A stretch of 64,000 nucleotides of DNA from Helicobacteraceae bacterium. GTDB lineage: Bacteria; Campylobacterota; Campylobacteria; Campylobacterales; Sulfurimonadaceae. The notes under the pieces were generated by a model. It was not told where the DNA came from, ran no database searches, and saw nothing but the letters and a program-made list of their open reading frames with translations. The stretch lies in assembly GCA_027023805.1 (NCBI GenBank), contig JALVUF010000046.1:1-64000 (forward strand). The letters run 5' to 3'. Below, piece after piece: positions 19,678 to 29,265 of the stretch (the first letter of the stretch is position 1; each line of letters begins with the position of its first letter). The translations under genes were made by a program, and so were the position numbers.

Positions 19678-20424
19678 ATGATAAAACGATATATATTATT
19701 ACTTATACTAATTAGCTCTATTGGTTTTGCAAATGCAATTGTAACATCCATTTTAACAGTTCATGGAAATAAGGCAACCGTTAAGGTAAGCAATATTAAT
19801 ATAGGCATCAGTGGGTTTATCGTCAAAGATTTAAAAGGCGGACACAGCTATATCATAAATAGCGCAGTTGTCGTTGGATATAATAAAACGAGCCATATAG
19901 CAACACTTAAGCTAGGTAAGTTTCATGAGCTAAAACAACTATATCTCCCAACTTTAAAACTAAGAGCATCAGCCGGTGATAAGGCAGTGCTTGCGTTTGG
20001 ATATGATAGAGCGCTGTTGATTGCTCCAAATAAACAAACATATTTTAAAATAACTCATGCTCTGCCTTCTTTGGAGTGGGTGCATCCGGATATTTTTGCC
20101 ATGTTGTTATCTGAAAACGGACATCCAAGACCACTTAAGAGTGATTTTACTCAGATGTGTCATATCTCATCAGTCGGACTTTTGTATATTTATCTAAAAC
20201 AAAAATTGATAACAATAGATTGTCTAAGTATGAAAGTTTTGCAGATATCACCGGCACCTCTAAAGAGCAGACCCGCACAGCTTCCGTTTTACAACCGCGT
20301 AGGCAAGATACAAAGCAACTGGTTTGGAGCAGGCAGTCACCGTTTAAGAGTATATGCGCCTTATTATTTAAAATTGCTTCAAAAATATAACAAAAATAAT
20401 GAAGAGCTAAAGGGGATAAGATGA
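19678..20424 (+). CDS. PgbA N-terminal-domain-like secreted protein
   Basis: Signal peptide and 'TSILTVHGNKATVKVSNINIGISGFIVK...AVVVGY...' resembling the Campylobacterota plasminogen-binding protein N-domain family. Confidence 0.6.
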   Translation: MIKRYILLLILISSIGFANAIVTSILTVHGNKATVKVSNINIGISGFIVKDLKGGHSYIINSAVVVGYNKTSHIATLKLGKFHELKQLYLPTLKLRASAGDKAVLAFGYDRALLIAPNKQTYFKITHALPSLEWVHPDIFAMLLSENGHPRPLKSDFTQMCHISSVGLLYIYLKQKLITIDCLSMKVLQISPAPLKSRPAQLPFYNRVGKIQSNWFGAGSHRLRVYAPYYLKLLQKYNKNNEELKGIR

Positions 20425-21803
20425 TTGACGCAAAGCATTTAAATTATTTCAAAACATTAGTAGGTGAAGAAAATATATATAGTGATACCGCGCATCTTAG
20501 GGCTTATTCATATGATGCCACTAGAGAACATTTTAAGCCTGATGCGGTTATATTTCCTAGATATGAAGAGGATGTAAGCGAGGTTTTAAAGTATTGTAAT
20601 GAGCATCAAATCATCATAGTTCCACGTGGTGCGGGTAGTGGTTTTACCGGCGGCGCACTTCCTAGTAGCGGCGGTATCGTACTTGGTTTTGAAAAGCATA
20701 TGAATAAAATATTAGATATAGATATGCAAAATATGGTAGCGGTAGTTCAACCCGGTGTTATCAATATGGACCTGCAGCGTGCTGTTGAAGCCGTTGGTCT
20801 TTTTTATCCGCCTGACCCTGCTAGTGAGAATTATTCATCTCTTGGAGGAAATGTCAGCGAGAATGCAGGTGGAATGAGGGCTGCTAAGTATGGCATAACT
20901 AAAGATTATGTCATGGCCATGCGCGCGGTTTTACCTAACGGAGATGTGATTAAAGCGGGCAAGAAAACGATAAAAGATGTAGCGGGATATAACATTAGCG
21001 GTATTTTAATTGCTTCTGAGGGAACTTTGGCCGTTACTACCGAGATAACTTTAAAACTGCTTTCAAAGCCAAAATTAACAAAAACGGCTATGGGTGTTTT
21101 TGACAGTGTTGGGCGTGCTATGGAGGCAGTTTATAAAACAATGGCAGGAGGCGTTACGCCCGTTGCTATGGAGTTTTTAGATAACCTGACCATCAAAGCT
21201 GTAGAAAAGACGTTTCATAAAGGACTTCCCGTTGATGCAGGTGCTATTTTGATAACTGATGTTGACGGTAATTTAGAGGATGATTTAGATTTTCAGCTAG
21301 CACTCATTGAGAAGATATTTAAACAAAACGGCTGCACAGAGTTTAAAATCGCACAAACAAAAGAGCAGGCTGCTGATATATGGTTTGCAAGACGAAACGC
21401 ATCACAATCACTGAGCGTTTATGGTAGTAAAAAAATAAATGAAGACATAACGGTTCCACGCTCAGCCTTGCCAAAACTACTTGAAGAGTTTGATAAGATA
21501 GCTGAGAAATATAATGTAAATATACCATGTTTTGGTCATACTGGTGATGGAAATGTACACACAAATGTCATGGTTGACGGAGGCGATAGTAAACAGGTTG
21601 AGATAGCATACAAAGCCATAAAAGAGGTTTTTGAAGTAACTATAAAGCTAGGCGGAACTCTAAGCGGTGAGCATGGCATAGGACTCTCTAAAGCACCTTA
21701 TATGAGCATGGCATTTACACAAGAGGAGATAAATCTTTTTAAGTCAATTAAACAGGCATTTGATCCAAACAACATCTTAAATCCACATAAAATGGGTCTT
21801 TAA
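20421..21803 (+). CDS. glcD: FAD-binding oxidase, GlcD-like
   Basis: 'VPRGAGSGFTGGALP', 'GGNVSENAGGMRAAKYGITKDYVM', 'GHTGDGNVHTN', 'GTLSGEHGIGL'. Confidence 0.93.
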   Translation: MIDAKHLNYFKTLVGEENIYSDTAHLRAYSYDATREHFKPDAVIFPRYEEDVSEVLKYCNEHQIIIVPRGAGSGFTGGALPSSGGIVLGFEKHMNKILDIDMQNMVAVVQPGVINMDLQRAVEAVGLFYPPDPASENYSSLGGNVSENAGGMRAAKYGITKDYVMAMRAVLPNGDVIKAGKKTIKDVAGYNISGILIASEGTLAVTTEITLKLLSKPKLTKTAMGVFDSVGRAMEAVYKTMAGGVTPVAMEFLDNLTIKAVEKTFHKGLPVDAGAILITDVDGNLEDDLDFQLALIEKIFKQNGCTEFKIAQTKEQAADIWFARRNASQSLSVYGSKKINEDITVPRSALPKLLEEFDKIAEKYNVNIPCFGHTGDGNVHTNVMVDGGDSKQVEIAYKAIKEVFEVTIKLGGTLSGEHGIGLSKAPYMSMAFTQEEINLFKSIKQAFDPNNILNPHKMGL

Positions 21804-21816
21804 ATCACACTTTTGT

Positions 21817-22932
21817 TTAAAGCCCTAAAGTAAAAGTTGTTCCCTCTTTTATTTTAGAGTTCACATCTATCTTGATATTTTCTTCATCACATATCTTTTT
21901 AACAATATTAAGACCCACGCCAAAACCGCCGGCAAGCTCTGTTGCTCTTTCATATAGCTCAAATATCTTTTTTATTTTATCTTTAGAGATGCCTATGCCC
22001 TCATCTTTAATGATAAAGATGCAATCATTGAGTTTTATGTAGATATGATGGTTGGGTGTTGAGTACTTGATGGCGTTTGAGAGAAGGTTGGAGACAAGAA
22101 GTCTGGCTTTGTCTTCATCCATTAGTTTGTTACAGTCTTGAAGCTGGGTAACAATCTCTATGCTTTTTGCATGGCAGAGTTGTTCATAAAATTTGATAAC
22201 GTCTTGTATTATGACTTTGAGATTTATCATCCTTTTTGGATTTTGGTTTATATTGAAGTTTAAATATGCCAATGATTTATATATAACATACAGCTGTTTG
22301 GTGCTGATAGAGATATTTGTAAGTATCTTTTCATCATATATTTTTTTTTGTAAAGCATGTTTGGAACTCATCTCAAGAGCAGTTATAGGAGTATTTAACT
22401 CATGTGAGATATCTTGAATAAATTGTTCTATCTGGTTTACTTTTTGATGAATAGGGCGCATAAACAGCCGTGCCAGTATCCACGATACAAACGCAATCGC
22501 TAAAAAAAACAGAAGTGTTATAAGCGTTATCTCTTTTTGCAGTTGCTTGATTTTTTTGTTGTAATTTATCGTTTTTATGATTACATATTGTATGTTTAAA
22601 TGATCCTGCGGTGATGGAGAGATGAGAGTTTTATATCCATCTTTATCAAAGTATAAGCGTTTAAATACTTTATGCTTTGATGCCGGTATCAAAGCATAAT
22701 CATACCCCTGTTCTAATCTTGGCAGCTTTAATGTTTGATGTTTCATCTCTGCATTGATAATTCTTCCGCCTATCTCATCTGCATAATGCTGCATTTTATA
22801 ATAAATAGTATTGTTTAATTCGTTTTTCTGAGCCTCGTAATACCAAAATCCAAGAAGTATGATAAATAAAAATGAAGAGCCGATATAAAGCGACAGGAAC
22901 ATATAAAAAGATCTTTTCTCTAAGCTATTCAA
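21817..22932 (-). CDS. sensor histidine kinase
   Basis: HisKA 'DISHELNTPITALEMSSKHAL', HATPase motifs; likely TTG start at 22930-22932 overlapping the regulator stop (TTGAATAG), shorter than the ORF-track extension. Confidence 0.9.
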   Translation of the reverse strand: MNSLEKRSFYMFLSLYIGSSFLFIILLGFWYYEAQKNELNNTIYYKMQHYADEIGGRIINAEMKHQTLKLPRLEQGYDYALIPASKHKVFKRLYFDKDGYKTLISPSPQDHLNIQYVIIKTINYNKKIKQLQKEITLITLLFFLAIAFVSWILARLFMRPIHQKVNQIEQFIQDISHELNTPITALEMSSKHALQKKIYDEKILTNISISTKQLYVIYKSLAYLNFNINQNPKRMINLKVIIQDVIKFYEQLCHAKSIEIVTQLQDCNKLMDEDKARLLVSNLLSNAIKYSTPNHHIYIKLNDCIFIIKDEGIGISKDKIKKIFELYERATELAGGFGVGLNIVKKICDEENIKIDVNSKIKEGTTFTLGL

Positions 22933-23572
22933 ATTTATACCCCTGAGCTCGTATGTTAACAATATGTTCTTTTCCGATATATCGTCTGAGTTCTTTGACA
23001 AGAGTGCGTACGGCATCTGCTGTTGGCATCTCATCATAGCTCCACAGATTTTGAAGCAGCTCATCAACGCTTATAACCCGTTGTCGATTTTTGTATATAT
23101 ATCCCAGCATCTGGCTCTGCTTTTTGTTTAGAACAATCTTATTGCCCTTTATATGTAATATATTTTTAACGGTATCAAAAGCTATATCTTCATCTATCTG
23201 AACTGACTGCTCAAGTCCTTTGTATTCTTTAATATTGTTGATTCTAAGCGATAGCTCTTCAAGTTCAAAAGGCTTTTTTATAAAGTCGCTGGCTCCATTT
23301 TTAAATGCCTCTTTTAGGTATTTGATATTTTGAAATGCGGTTATAAATATGGTAGGAGTAAAATCAGCAAATTCCCGTAAACTTTTTAAAAAAGTGATAC
23401 CGCTACCATCTGGTAGATTGATATCAAATATATAAAGATCAAATCTTTGCTTATCACATAATTCACGTGCTAAATCTATAGTATAAGCATGTGATACAAT
23501 GTAGCTCTCAGATAAATAATCTTTTAAAATATCTGCCAAAACAGTGTCATCTTCAAGTAGTAAAATTTTCAT
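22925..23572 (-). CDS. OmpR/PhoB-family response regulator
   Basis: Receiver domain 'LLLEDD...YIFDINLPDGSG...FITAF...KKPF' and winged-helix C-terminus. Confidence 0.95.
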   Translation of the reverse strand: MKILLLEDDTVLADILKDYLSESYIVSHAYTIDLARELCDKQRFDLYIFDINLPDGSGITFLKSLREFADFTPTIFITAFQNIKYLKEAFKNGASDFIKKPFELEELSLRINNIKEYKGLEQSVQIDEDIAFDTVKNILHIKGNKIVLNKKQSQMLGYIYKNRQRVISVDELLQNLWSYDEMPTADAVRTLVKELRRYIGKEHIVNIRAQGYKFE

Positions 23573-23630
23573 ATCGTATTATATCAAAACATGAACCGGC
23601 CAATGGCTTGCTATGCCATGGATTTAGGGG

Positions 23631-25583
23631 TTATATACCCGCTTTTAGACCGATTATCATAGTTTGTTTGTCAGGCAGCTGATAGGTTGCGGTAATATCT
23701 TGAGTGTTGCGAACCATATATCCAAATAGATAATCCCGCCAAGTTGCCATACCTTTTAGTTTGCGTCCGGGTATGATTTCTATCTGCTTGATGATGTAGT
23801 GAACTTTACTGGTGTCTAACGTAAGGTCTTGTTCTTTGATGCTAGAGAGATCAGAGGGGATATTGACACCTTGCATAAATCCATAATGCAGTACAATTTG
23901 ATAAAATCCACTGCCTAGCTTGGTTATCTCAATACGTTTGCTCTGCTCAATAGCAGGCACCTCTTCAATTAATACGGTAGTCAGCAATATCTGCTCGTAA
24001 AGTACACCTGTATGCTGCAACAAGCTTACGAGTGTGGACGGCGTGTATATCAGTCTTCCTGTTAGAAATACACCAACTCCCGGCACTCTTAGCACCTTGT
24101 CAGCTGTTATTTTGCCTATAAAAGAGGAGATGGTGGCTGATTTATTGTTAAATTGATCTTTTAACAAGGTTGAACCGCGTCGCCAGGTTGTCATAAGCGT
24201 AAACAATAGTAGAGCAATTAGTAACGGTAGCCAGCCGCCATCTGGTATTTTCATAGCGTTAGAGGCAAGAAATGTTAAGTCAATTGTGAGAAAACATATT
24301 AAAAACAGGAGTGATTTTGGCAGACTCCAGTTCCAAAGTTTGCGTACAATTGTAAACATCAGTATCGTAGTGATTGTCATGGTGGCGTTTACGGCAATAC
24401 CGTAAGCCGCTGCTAAATTTTGCGAAGTTTGAAATATAACCACGAGTCCGATTACCGCTATCATCATCGCCCAATTTATAGCCGGCACGTAAATCTGTCC
24501 ATGTGTATCAGCGGAGGTTTGCCGCACTTGAAGCGGCGGCATCCAGTCAAGGGATATGGCTTGACGAACAAGAGAAAAAACTCCGGTAATTGCTGCTTGA
24601 GAAGCAATGATAGTAGCAAAGGTGGCCAGAATGACAAGTGGAATCAAACCCCAAGACGGCACAAGATGAAAGAACGGGCTGGCTATATTTTTAGGATCAC
24701 TTAGCAGCAGGGCTCCTTGACCAAAATAGTTAAGCACTAATGCAGGTAGGACAAAAAAGAACCAAACCAAACGGATAGGCTTTAAACTAAAGTGACCCAA
24801 ATCGGCAAACAAAGCCTCACCGCCCGTGCTAACAAGAAATACAGCATATAACACTAAAAAACCGGTTAAACCGTTATGCCTAAAGAAAACAACCCCATGC
24901 CATGGATTGATGGCTGCAAGTACGATTGGAGAGTGTATGATATTTAAGATGCCCAGTGCCGCAAGGATAAAAAACCACAACAGCATCAAAGGACCAAAGA
25001 TGATGCCAACAACTGCAGTTCCCCATCTTTGAATCGAAAACAGGGCAATTAAAATACCAATAGTGACGGGAATTACAAAGCTTGCAAATCCCGGATCTAT
25101 AATCTTCAACCCCTGTACGGCACTAAGTACAGAAATAGCAGGCGTGAGCATAGCAGCACCAAAGAGCATAGTCGCACCGGCAAGTCCTAACAAAAGAAGC
25201 GTCATGCGCCTTGGTTTTGCCTCACCCGACTTTGGACGCAATAAGCCAAGCAGTGCAAAAGTACCTCCCTCGCCGTTATTATCTGCCCGTAGTACAAATG
25301 TCATATATTTGAGTGAAATAACAAAAACCAATGTCCATAAAATAAGAGACAGCAAACCTAAAACGTTATCAGGAGTAACGGGCAGTGGATTTTTACCGAT
25401 AAAAGCTTGCTGCAAGGCATAAATAGGACTAGTTCCTATATCTCCGTAAACAATACCGAGCACAGAAAGTGCGATAAGCGTAAGAGGCTTTTTAGAGGCT
25501 TTGGCAGTCGGTTTGGCATTTTGAAATTTCAATGCTTCTTCTTGAGCTTCAATCTCTTTTTGTTCAGGAGTTAGATCAGGCAT
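23631..25583 (-). CDS. kup: Kup-type potassium transporter
   Basis: 'LIALSVLGIVYGDIGTSPIYALQQAF', 'NNGEGGTFALLGLLRP'. Confidence 0.97.
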   Translation of the reverse strand: MPDLTPEQKEIEAQEEALKFQNAKPTAKASKKPLTLIALSVLGIVYGDIGTSPIYALQQAFIGKNPLPVTPDNVLGLLSLILWTLVFVISLKYMTFVLRADNNGEGGTFALLGLLRPKSGEAKPRRMTLLLLGLAGATMLFGAAMLTPAISVLSAVQGLKIIDPGFASFVIPVTIGILIALFSIQRWGTAVVGIIFGPLMLLWFFILAALGILNIIHSPIVLAAINPWHGVVFFRHNGLTGFLVLYAVFLVSTGGEALFADLGHFSLKPIRLVWFFFVLPALVLNYFGQGALLLSDPKNIASPFFHLVPSWGLIPLVILATFATIIASQAAITGVFSLVRQAISLDWMPPLQVRQTSADTHGQIYVPAINWAMMIAVIGLVVIFQTSQNLAAAYGIAVNATMTITTILMFTIVRKLWNWSLPKSLLFLICFLTIDLTFLASNAMKIPDGGWLPLLIALLLFTLMTTWRRGSTLLKDQFNNKSATISSFIGKITADKVLRVPGVGVFLTGRLIYTPSTLVSLLQHTGVLYEQILLTTVLIEEVPAIEQSKRIEITKLGSGFYQIVLHYGFMQGVNIPSDLSSIKEQDLTLDTSKVHYIIKQIEIIPGRKLKGMATWRDYLFGYMVRNTQDITATYQLPDKQTMIIGLKAGI

Positions 25584-25667
25584 ATTTTTAGTGCTCTTTG
25601 TATAGATTTTCTAAATTTTTTTATTATATCATATTGTTTGTTTGTACAAAGTACACTTAAAACTCAC

Positions 25668-25708
25668 CTCACAAACTCCTCACAAACTATCATTATAATT
25701 ATATAAAA
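25668..25708 (+). promoter_or_regulatory. putative promoter with CTCACAAA-N3-CTCACAAA direct repeat and -10 TATAAT
   Basis: Repeats start at 25668 and 25679 (11-bp period), TATAAT at 25694-25699; 39/41 identical to 28807-28847. Confidence 0.7.
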
Positions 25709-25721
25709 AGAAGGAGTCAAC

Positions 25722-26102
25722 ATGGTTTATAAGGTAAAAGTAAGATGGCCGATAGAAGCTATCAAGGCACAGCTTGAACAAAAAGCGAAAGATGTCGGAT
25801 TTGGGATCTTGGGTTCTTATAACTTTAAAAATATGTTAAAACAAAAAGGTTTTGAGATAGATAAGGAGATAACGGTTTATGAACTTTGCAACCCTGCAGG
25901 CGCATCTTCTGCTTTAAATGCATTTACGGATATCTCTGTTTATCTGCCTTGCAGAATCTCTATTTACGAAGAAGATGGAGTGACTGTACTGGCAACCATC
26001 GGAATTGAAGATATGCTAAAGACAATTGATGCTGATACTGAGTTTAAAAAACACATGAGCGAGATATTTAAAAATCTTCGTATTTTAATGAATTCCTGGT
26101 GA
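25722..26102 (+). CDS. DUF302 domain protein
   Basis: 126 aa, 'GFGILGSYNFKNMLKQKGFEIDKEITVYELCNPAGASSAL', 'LPCRISIYEEDGVTVLATI'. Confidence 0.88.
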   Translation: MVYKVKVRWPIEAIKAQLEQKAKDVGFGILGSYNFKNMLKQKGFEIDKEITVYELCNPAGASSALNAFTDISVYLPCRISIYEEDGVTVLATIGIEDMLKTIDADTEFKKHMSEIFKNLRILMNSW

Positions 26103-26115
26103 AAAGGAGAGTGAA

Positions 26116-26322
26116 ATGTTTGGATATGATATGAGCGGATGGAGGTCTGAGATGGGATTTGGCTGGATAATTATGTTGCTGATTATAGTTATATTTATAT
26201 ATTTTTTAAATCAAAATAAAACGATATCCGATGAAAGCGCCAGAGATATTTTAGATAAAAGATATGCCAGCGGCAAGATAGATGAAGAGGAATATAAAAA
26301 GAAAAAAGAAGCATTAAAATAG
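26116..26322 (+). CDS. SHOCT-domain small membrane protein
   Basis: TM segment then 'ARDILDKRYASGKIDEEEYKKKKEALK'. Confidence 0.85.
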   Translation: MFGYDMSGWRSEMGFGWIIMLLIIVIFIYFLNQNKTISDESARDILDKRYASGKIDEEEYKKKKEALK

Positions 26323-26332
26323 GAGGTGTTTT

Positions 26333-28801
26333 ATGAGTATTAAACAAAAAAATGAACATGATTATTATACATGTCCTATGCATTTGGAAATCCATGAACA
26401 TGACGAGGGAAATTGTCCAAAATGTGGCATGACTCTGGTATTGGCATCAACTTTACAAGATAAAGAGGATATAGAATCGGGCGCAGATGAACAAGATGAG
26501 AAAAATATATATTGTATTGACGATTCTTGTGAAATAGGAGAGACTTTTTATACCTGTCCCATGCATCCTGAAATCCATCAAAATCATCCAGGAACATGTC
26601 CAAAATGCGGCATGACGCTGGAAAAAGAGGTAGAAGCCCTGCCTACAGTTACAACTAAATATACATGTGCCATGCATCCAGAAATTATTCGTGATGAACC
26701 CGGCAGTTGCCCGATTTGCGGTATGGCGTTAGAGCCTATTACTGTTGAGGCAGATGAGAAAAACGAAGAACTAACAGATATGAGCAGACGCTTTTGGATA
26801 AGCACGGCTTTATCGGTGCCGCTTTTTATAATAGCCATGATAAGTGATTTGGCTCCGCAGTATATAATGCATTTTAGCATGTTTATACACGCATTAAATC
26901 CAACATACAGCATAGGGCTCAAAGATATACAGTGGATTGAATTTATTTTGGCAACTCCCGTTGTTTTATGGGGCGGATGGCCGTTTTATGTAAAAGGTTA
27001 CAACTCTATTAAAACATGGAATCTGAATATGTTTACGCTTATATCTATGGGTGTCGGGGCTTCTTATATATACAGCTTGGTGGCTTTCTTTTTTCCACAT
27101 ATCTTTCCGCCACGGATGCTCACAAAAAGCGGTTTGGTGCATGTATATTTTGAGGCGGCATCTGTTATCACCGCGCTTGTTCTTTTGGGACAGGTGTTAG
27201 AGCTTCGTGCCAGGAGTAAAACTAACACGGCTATCAAAACTTTACTGAACCTTGCTCCAAAACAAGCACACTTAATAGATAAAGATGGTAATGAGAGAGA
27301 TGTAAATCTTGAGTTAGTGCATGTAGGAGATAAGCTTAGAATAAAACCCGGAGAAAAGATACCTGTTGACGGTGTTGTTGTGGATGGACAAAGCAATGTA
27401 GATGAATCCATGATAACAGGCGAGCCTATACTTATTACAAAAACAAAAGATGACAGCATTATAGGCGCAACGCTAAATAAAAACGGCACACTTGTTATGC
27501 AAGCTACACATGTGGGAAGCGATACGATGCTCTCACAAATCGTACAGATGGTTGCTCAGGCCCAGCGTTCGCGCGCCCCTATACAGCAATTAGCGGATAA
27601 GGTGTCTGGTTATTTTGTACCTGCTGTTGTTTTATCCGCTGTTTTGGCATTTATCGGATGGTGGTTTTATGGACCGCAGCCACATTTAGCCTACGCAACC
27701 GTAGCAGCCGTTTCAGTTTTAATCATCGCCTGTCCGTGTGCATTGGGTCTGGCAACTCCTATCTCTATCATGGTTGGAACAGGTCGCGCGGCACTGTCTG
27801 GCATCTTAATCAAAGATGCAAAAACGCTAGAGACTATGGAAAAAGTAAATACCGTAGTGATTGATAAAACCGGTACTATTACACAAGGAAAACCAAAAGT
27901 CACAACCGTGATAATAGGTGACGGTTTTGATGAAGATATGGTTGTAAAATATGGAGCCAGCCTGGAGAGAGCAAGCGAGCATCCATTGGCTGATGCGGTT
28001 ATAGAGTATGCCAAAGATAAAAATATCGCCTTAACTAATGTAGAAAATTTTCAAGCAATTTCAGGCAAAGGTATTACCGGCGAGATTGACGGTAAAAAGA
28101 TAGTTATAGGCAGTCAGGATTTTTTACAAACTTTAGGTGTTGCTATGTCGAGTATAAAAGATAAAGCCACATCACTTCAAAAAAATGCAAAAGGCGTTAT
28201 ATTTATGGCGATTGATTCTAAATTTAGCGGTATCTTTGGAGTAGAAGACCCAATAAAAGAAACATCTATCCAGGCTATAAAAGAGCTTAAAGCGGAAGGT
28301 ATCAAAGTGGTTATGCTTACAGGTGATAATCAAGATACTGCCGATGCTGTTGCAAAAAAAGTGCAAGTTGATGAAGTTTATGCCAATGTTTTACCGGATA
28401 AAAAAGCAGGCGTTATCAACAAGTTGAAACAAAATGGCGATATCGTCGCAATGGCCGGTGATGGTATCAATGATGCACCGGCATTAGCTTCTGCAGATAT
28501 CGGAATAGCTATGGGTACAGGAACTGATGTTGCTATACAAAACGCAGGCGTTACTCTTATAAAAGGCGATTTGGTGGGTATCGTAAGAGTGCTTAAACTA
28601 AGCAGGGCGACTATGAAAAATATCAGACAAAATCTATTTTTCGCTTTTGTCTATAACAGCATAGGAGTTCCGGTGGCTGCAGGTGTTTTATATCCATTTT
28701 TTGGTATAGTACTTTCACCGATTATTGCGGCAACGGCTATGAGTTTTAGTTCCGTATCTGTTATCACGAACGCTCTTCGTTTAAAAAATGTAAAAATATA
28801 G
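26333..28801 (+). CDS. copA: heavy-metal (copper) translocating P-type ATPase with three N-terminal metal-binding modules
   Basis: Three YTCxMHxEI...CPxCGM modules; 'CPCALGLATPISIMVGTGRAA', 'DKTGTITQGK', 'GDGINDAPALASADIGIAMG'. Confidence 0.95.
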   Translation: MSIKQKNEHDYYTCPMHLEIHEHDEGNCPKCGMTLVLASTLQDKEDIESGADEQDEKNIYCIDDSCEIGETFYTCPMHPEIHQNHPGTCPKCGMTLEKEVEALPTVTTKYTCAMHPEIIRDEPGSCPICGMALEPITVEADEKNEELTDMSRRFWISTALSVPLFIIAMISDLAPQYIMHFSMFIHALNPTYSIGLKDIQWIEFILATPVVLWGGWPFYVKGYNSIKTWNLNMFTLISMGVGASYIYSLVAFFFPHIFPPRMLTKSGLVHVYFEAASVITALVLLGQVLELRARSKTNTAIKTLLNLAPKQAHLIDKDGNERDVNLELVHVGDKLRIKPGEKIPVDGVVVDGQSNVDESMITGEPILITKTKDDSIIGATLNKNGTLVMQATHVGSDTMLSQIVQMVAQAQRSRAPIQQLADKVSGYFVPAVVLSAVLAFIGWWFYGPQPHLAYATVAAVSVLIIACPCALGLATPISIMVGTGRAALSGILIKDAKTLETMEKVNTVVIDKTGTITQGKPKVTTVIIGDGFDEDMVVKYGASLERASEHPLADAVIEYAKDKNIALTNVENFQAISGKGITGEIDGKKIVIGSQDFLQTLGVAMSSIKDKATSLQKNAKGVIFMAIDSKFSGIFGVEDPIKETSIQAIKELKAEGIKVVMLTGDNQDTADAVAKKVQVDEVYANVLPDKKAGVINKLKQNGDIVAMAGDGINDAPALASADIGIAMGTGTDVAIQNAGVTLIKGDLVGIVRVLKLSRATMKNIRQNLFFAFVYNSIGVPVAAGVLYPFFGIVLSPIIAATAMSFSSVSVITNALRLKNVKI

Positions 28802-28806
28802 GAGTT

Positions 28807-28847
28807 CTCACAAACTCCTCACAAATTATCATTATAATTACATAAAA
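28807..28847 (+). promoter_or_regulatory. second copy of the CTCACAAA direct-repeat promoter
   Basis: CTCACAAA at 28807 and 28818, TATAAT at 28833-28838, starting six nt after the copA stop codon. Confidence 0.7.
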
Positions 28848-28867
28848 CAGCAAAAAAGGATTAAAAA

Positions 28868-29248
28868 ATGAAAACTTTGACAAAAGCTTTTATCATAACA
28901 CTACTAGGCGCGACACTATTGCAAGCTGCCGCATTTACGCAAAATATTCACAGCCATGGTGTAAGCGCTACTGTGAGTTCAAATCAAGCTCTTAGTGCGG
29001 GTTCAAACACGATAGTAGTAAAGCTAAACGGTGCGCAGTATAAAGATGCGAAAGTAAAACTTAGAGCATTTATGCCCGCTATGCCGGGTATGCCTGCTAT
29101 GAAAAGCATGGCAAAAGCGACAAACATAGGTAATGGCAAATATAGAGCTAGGTTAAATCTTGCAATGGCCGGTACATGGCAGCTTTTTATATATATTACT
29201 ACAAAAAACGGTGAACATAAACGGGTTAAAACGTTTTTAAATTTTTAA
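28868..29248 (+). CDS. YtkA/FixH-like secreted protein, CrdA-like by context
   Basis: Signal peptide; 'AFMPAMPGMPAMKSMAKATNIGNGKYRARLNLAMAGTWQLFIYI'; upstream of TolC-, CusB- and CusA-like genes. Confidence 0.75.
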   Translation: MKTLTKAFIITLLGATLLQAAAFTQNIHSHGVSATVSSNQALSAGSNTIVVKLNGAQYKDAKVKLRAFMPAMPGMPAMKSMAKATNIGNGKYRARLNLAMAGTWQLFIYITTKNGEHKRVKTFLNF

Positions 29249-29265
29249 AATACTTAAGGTAAAAA

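Noticed and set aside
19678-20424. PgbA-like gene as evidence of pathogenicity
   Set aside because: The domain occurs in free-living Campylobacterota; the name does not establish plasminogen binding here.
22933-23067. Upstream extension of the histidine kinase ORF
   Set aside because: It runs through the response-regulator coding sequence out of frame; TTG at 22932 with stop overlap is a better start.
25063-25422. 119-aa plus-strand ORF inside kup
   Set aside because: Antisense shadow ORF; the kup frame has conserved motifs across the region.
27064-27489. 141-aa minus-strand ORF inside copA
   Set aside because: Antisense shadow of conserved ATPase coding sequence with Ser-rich content and no independent start signals.
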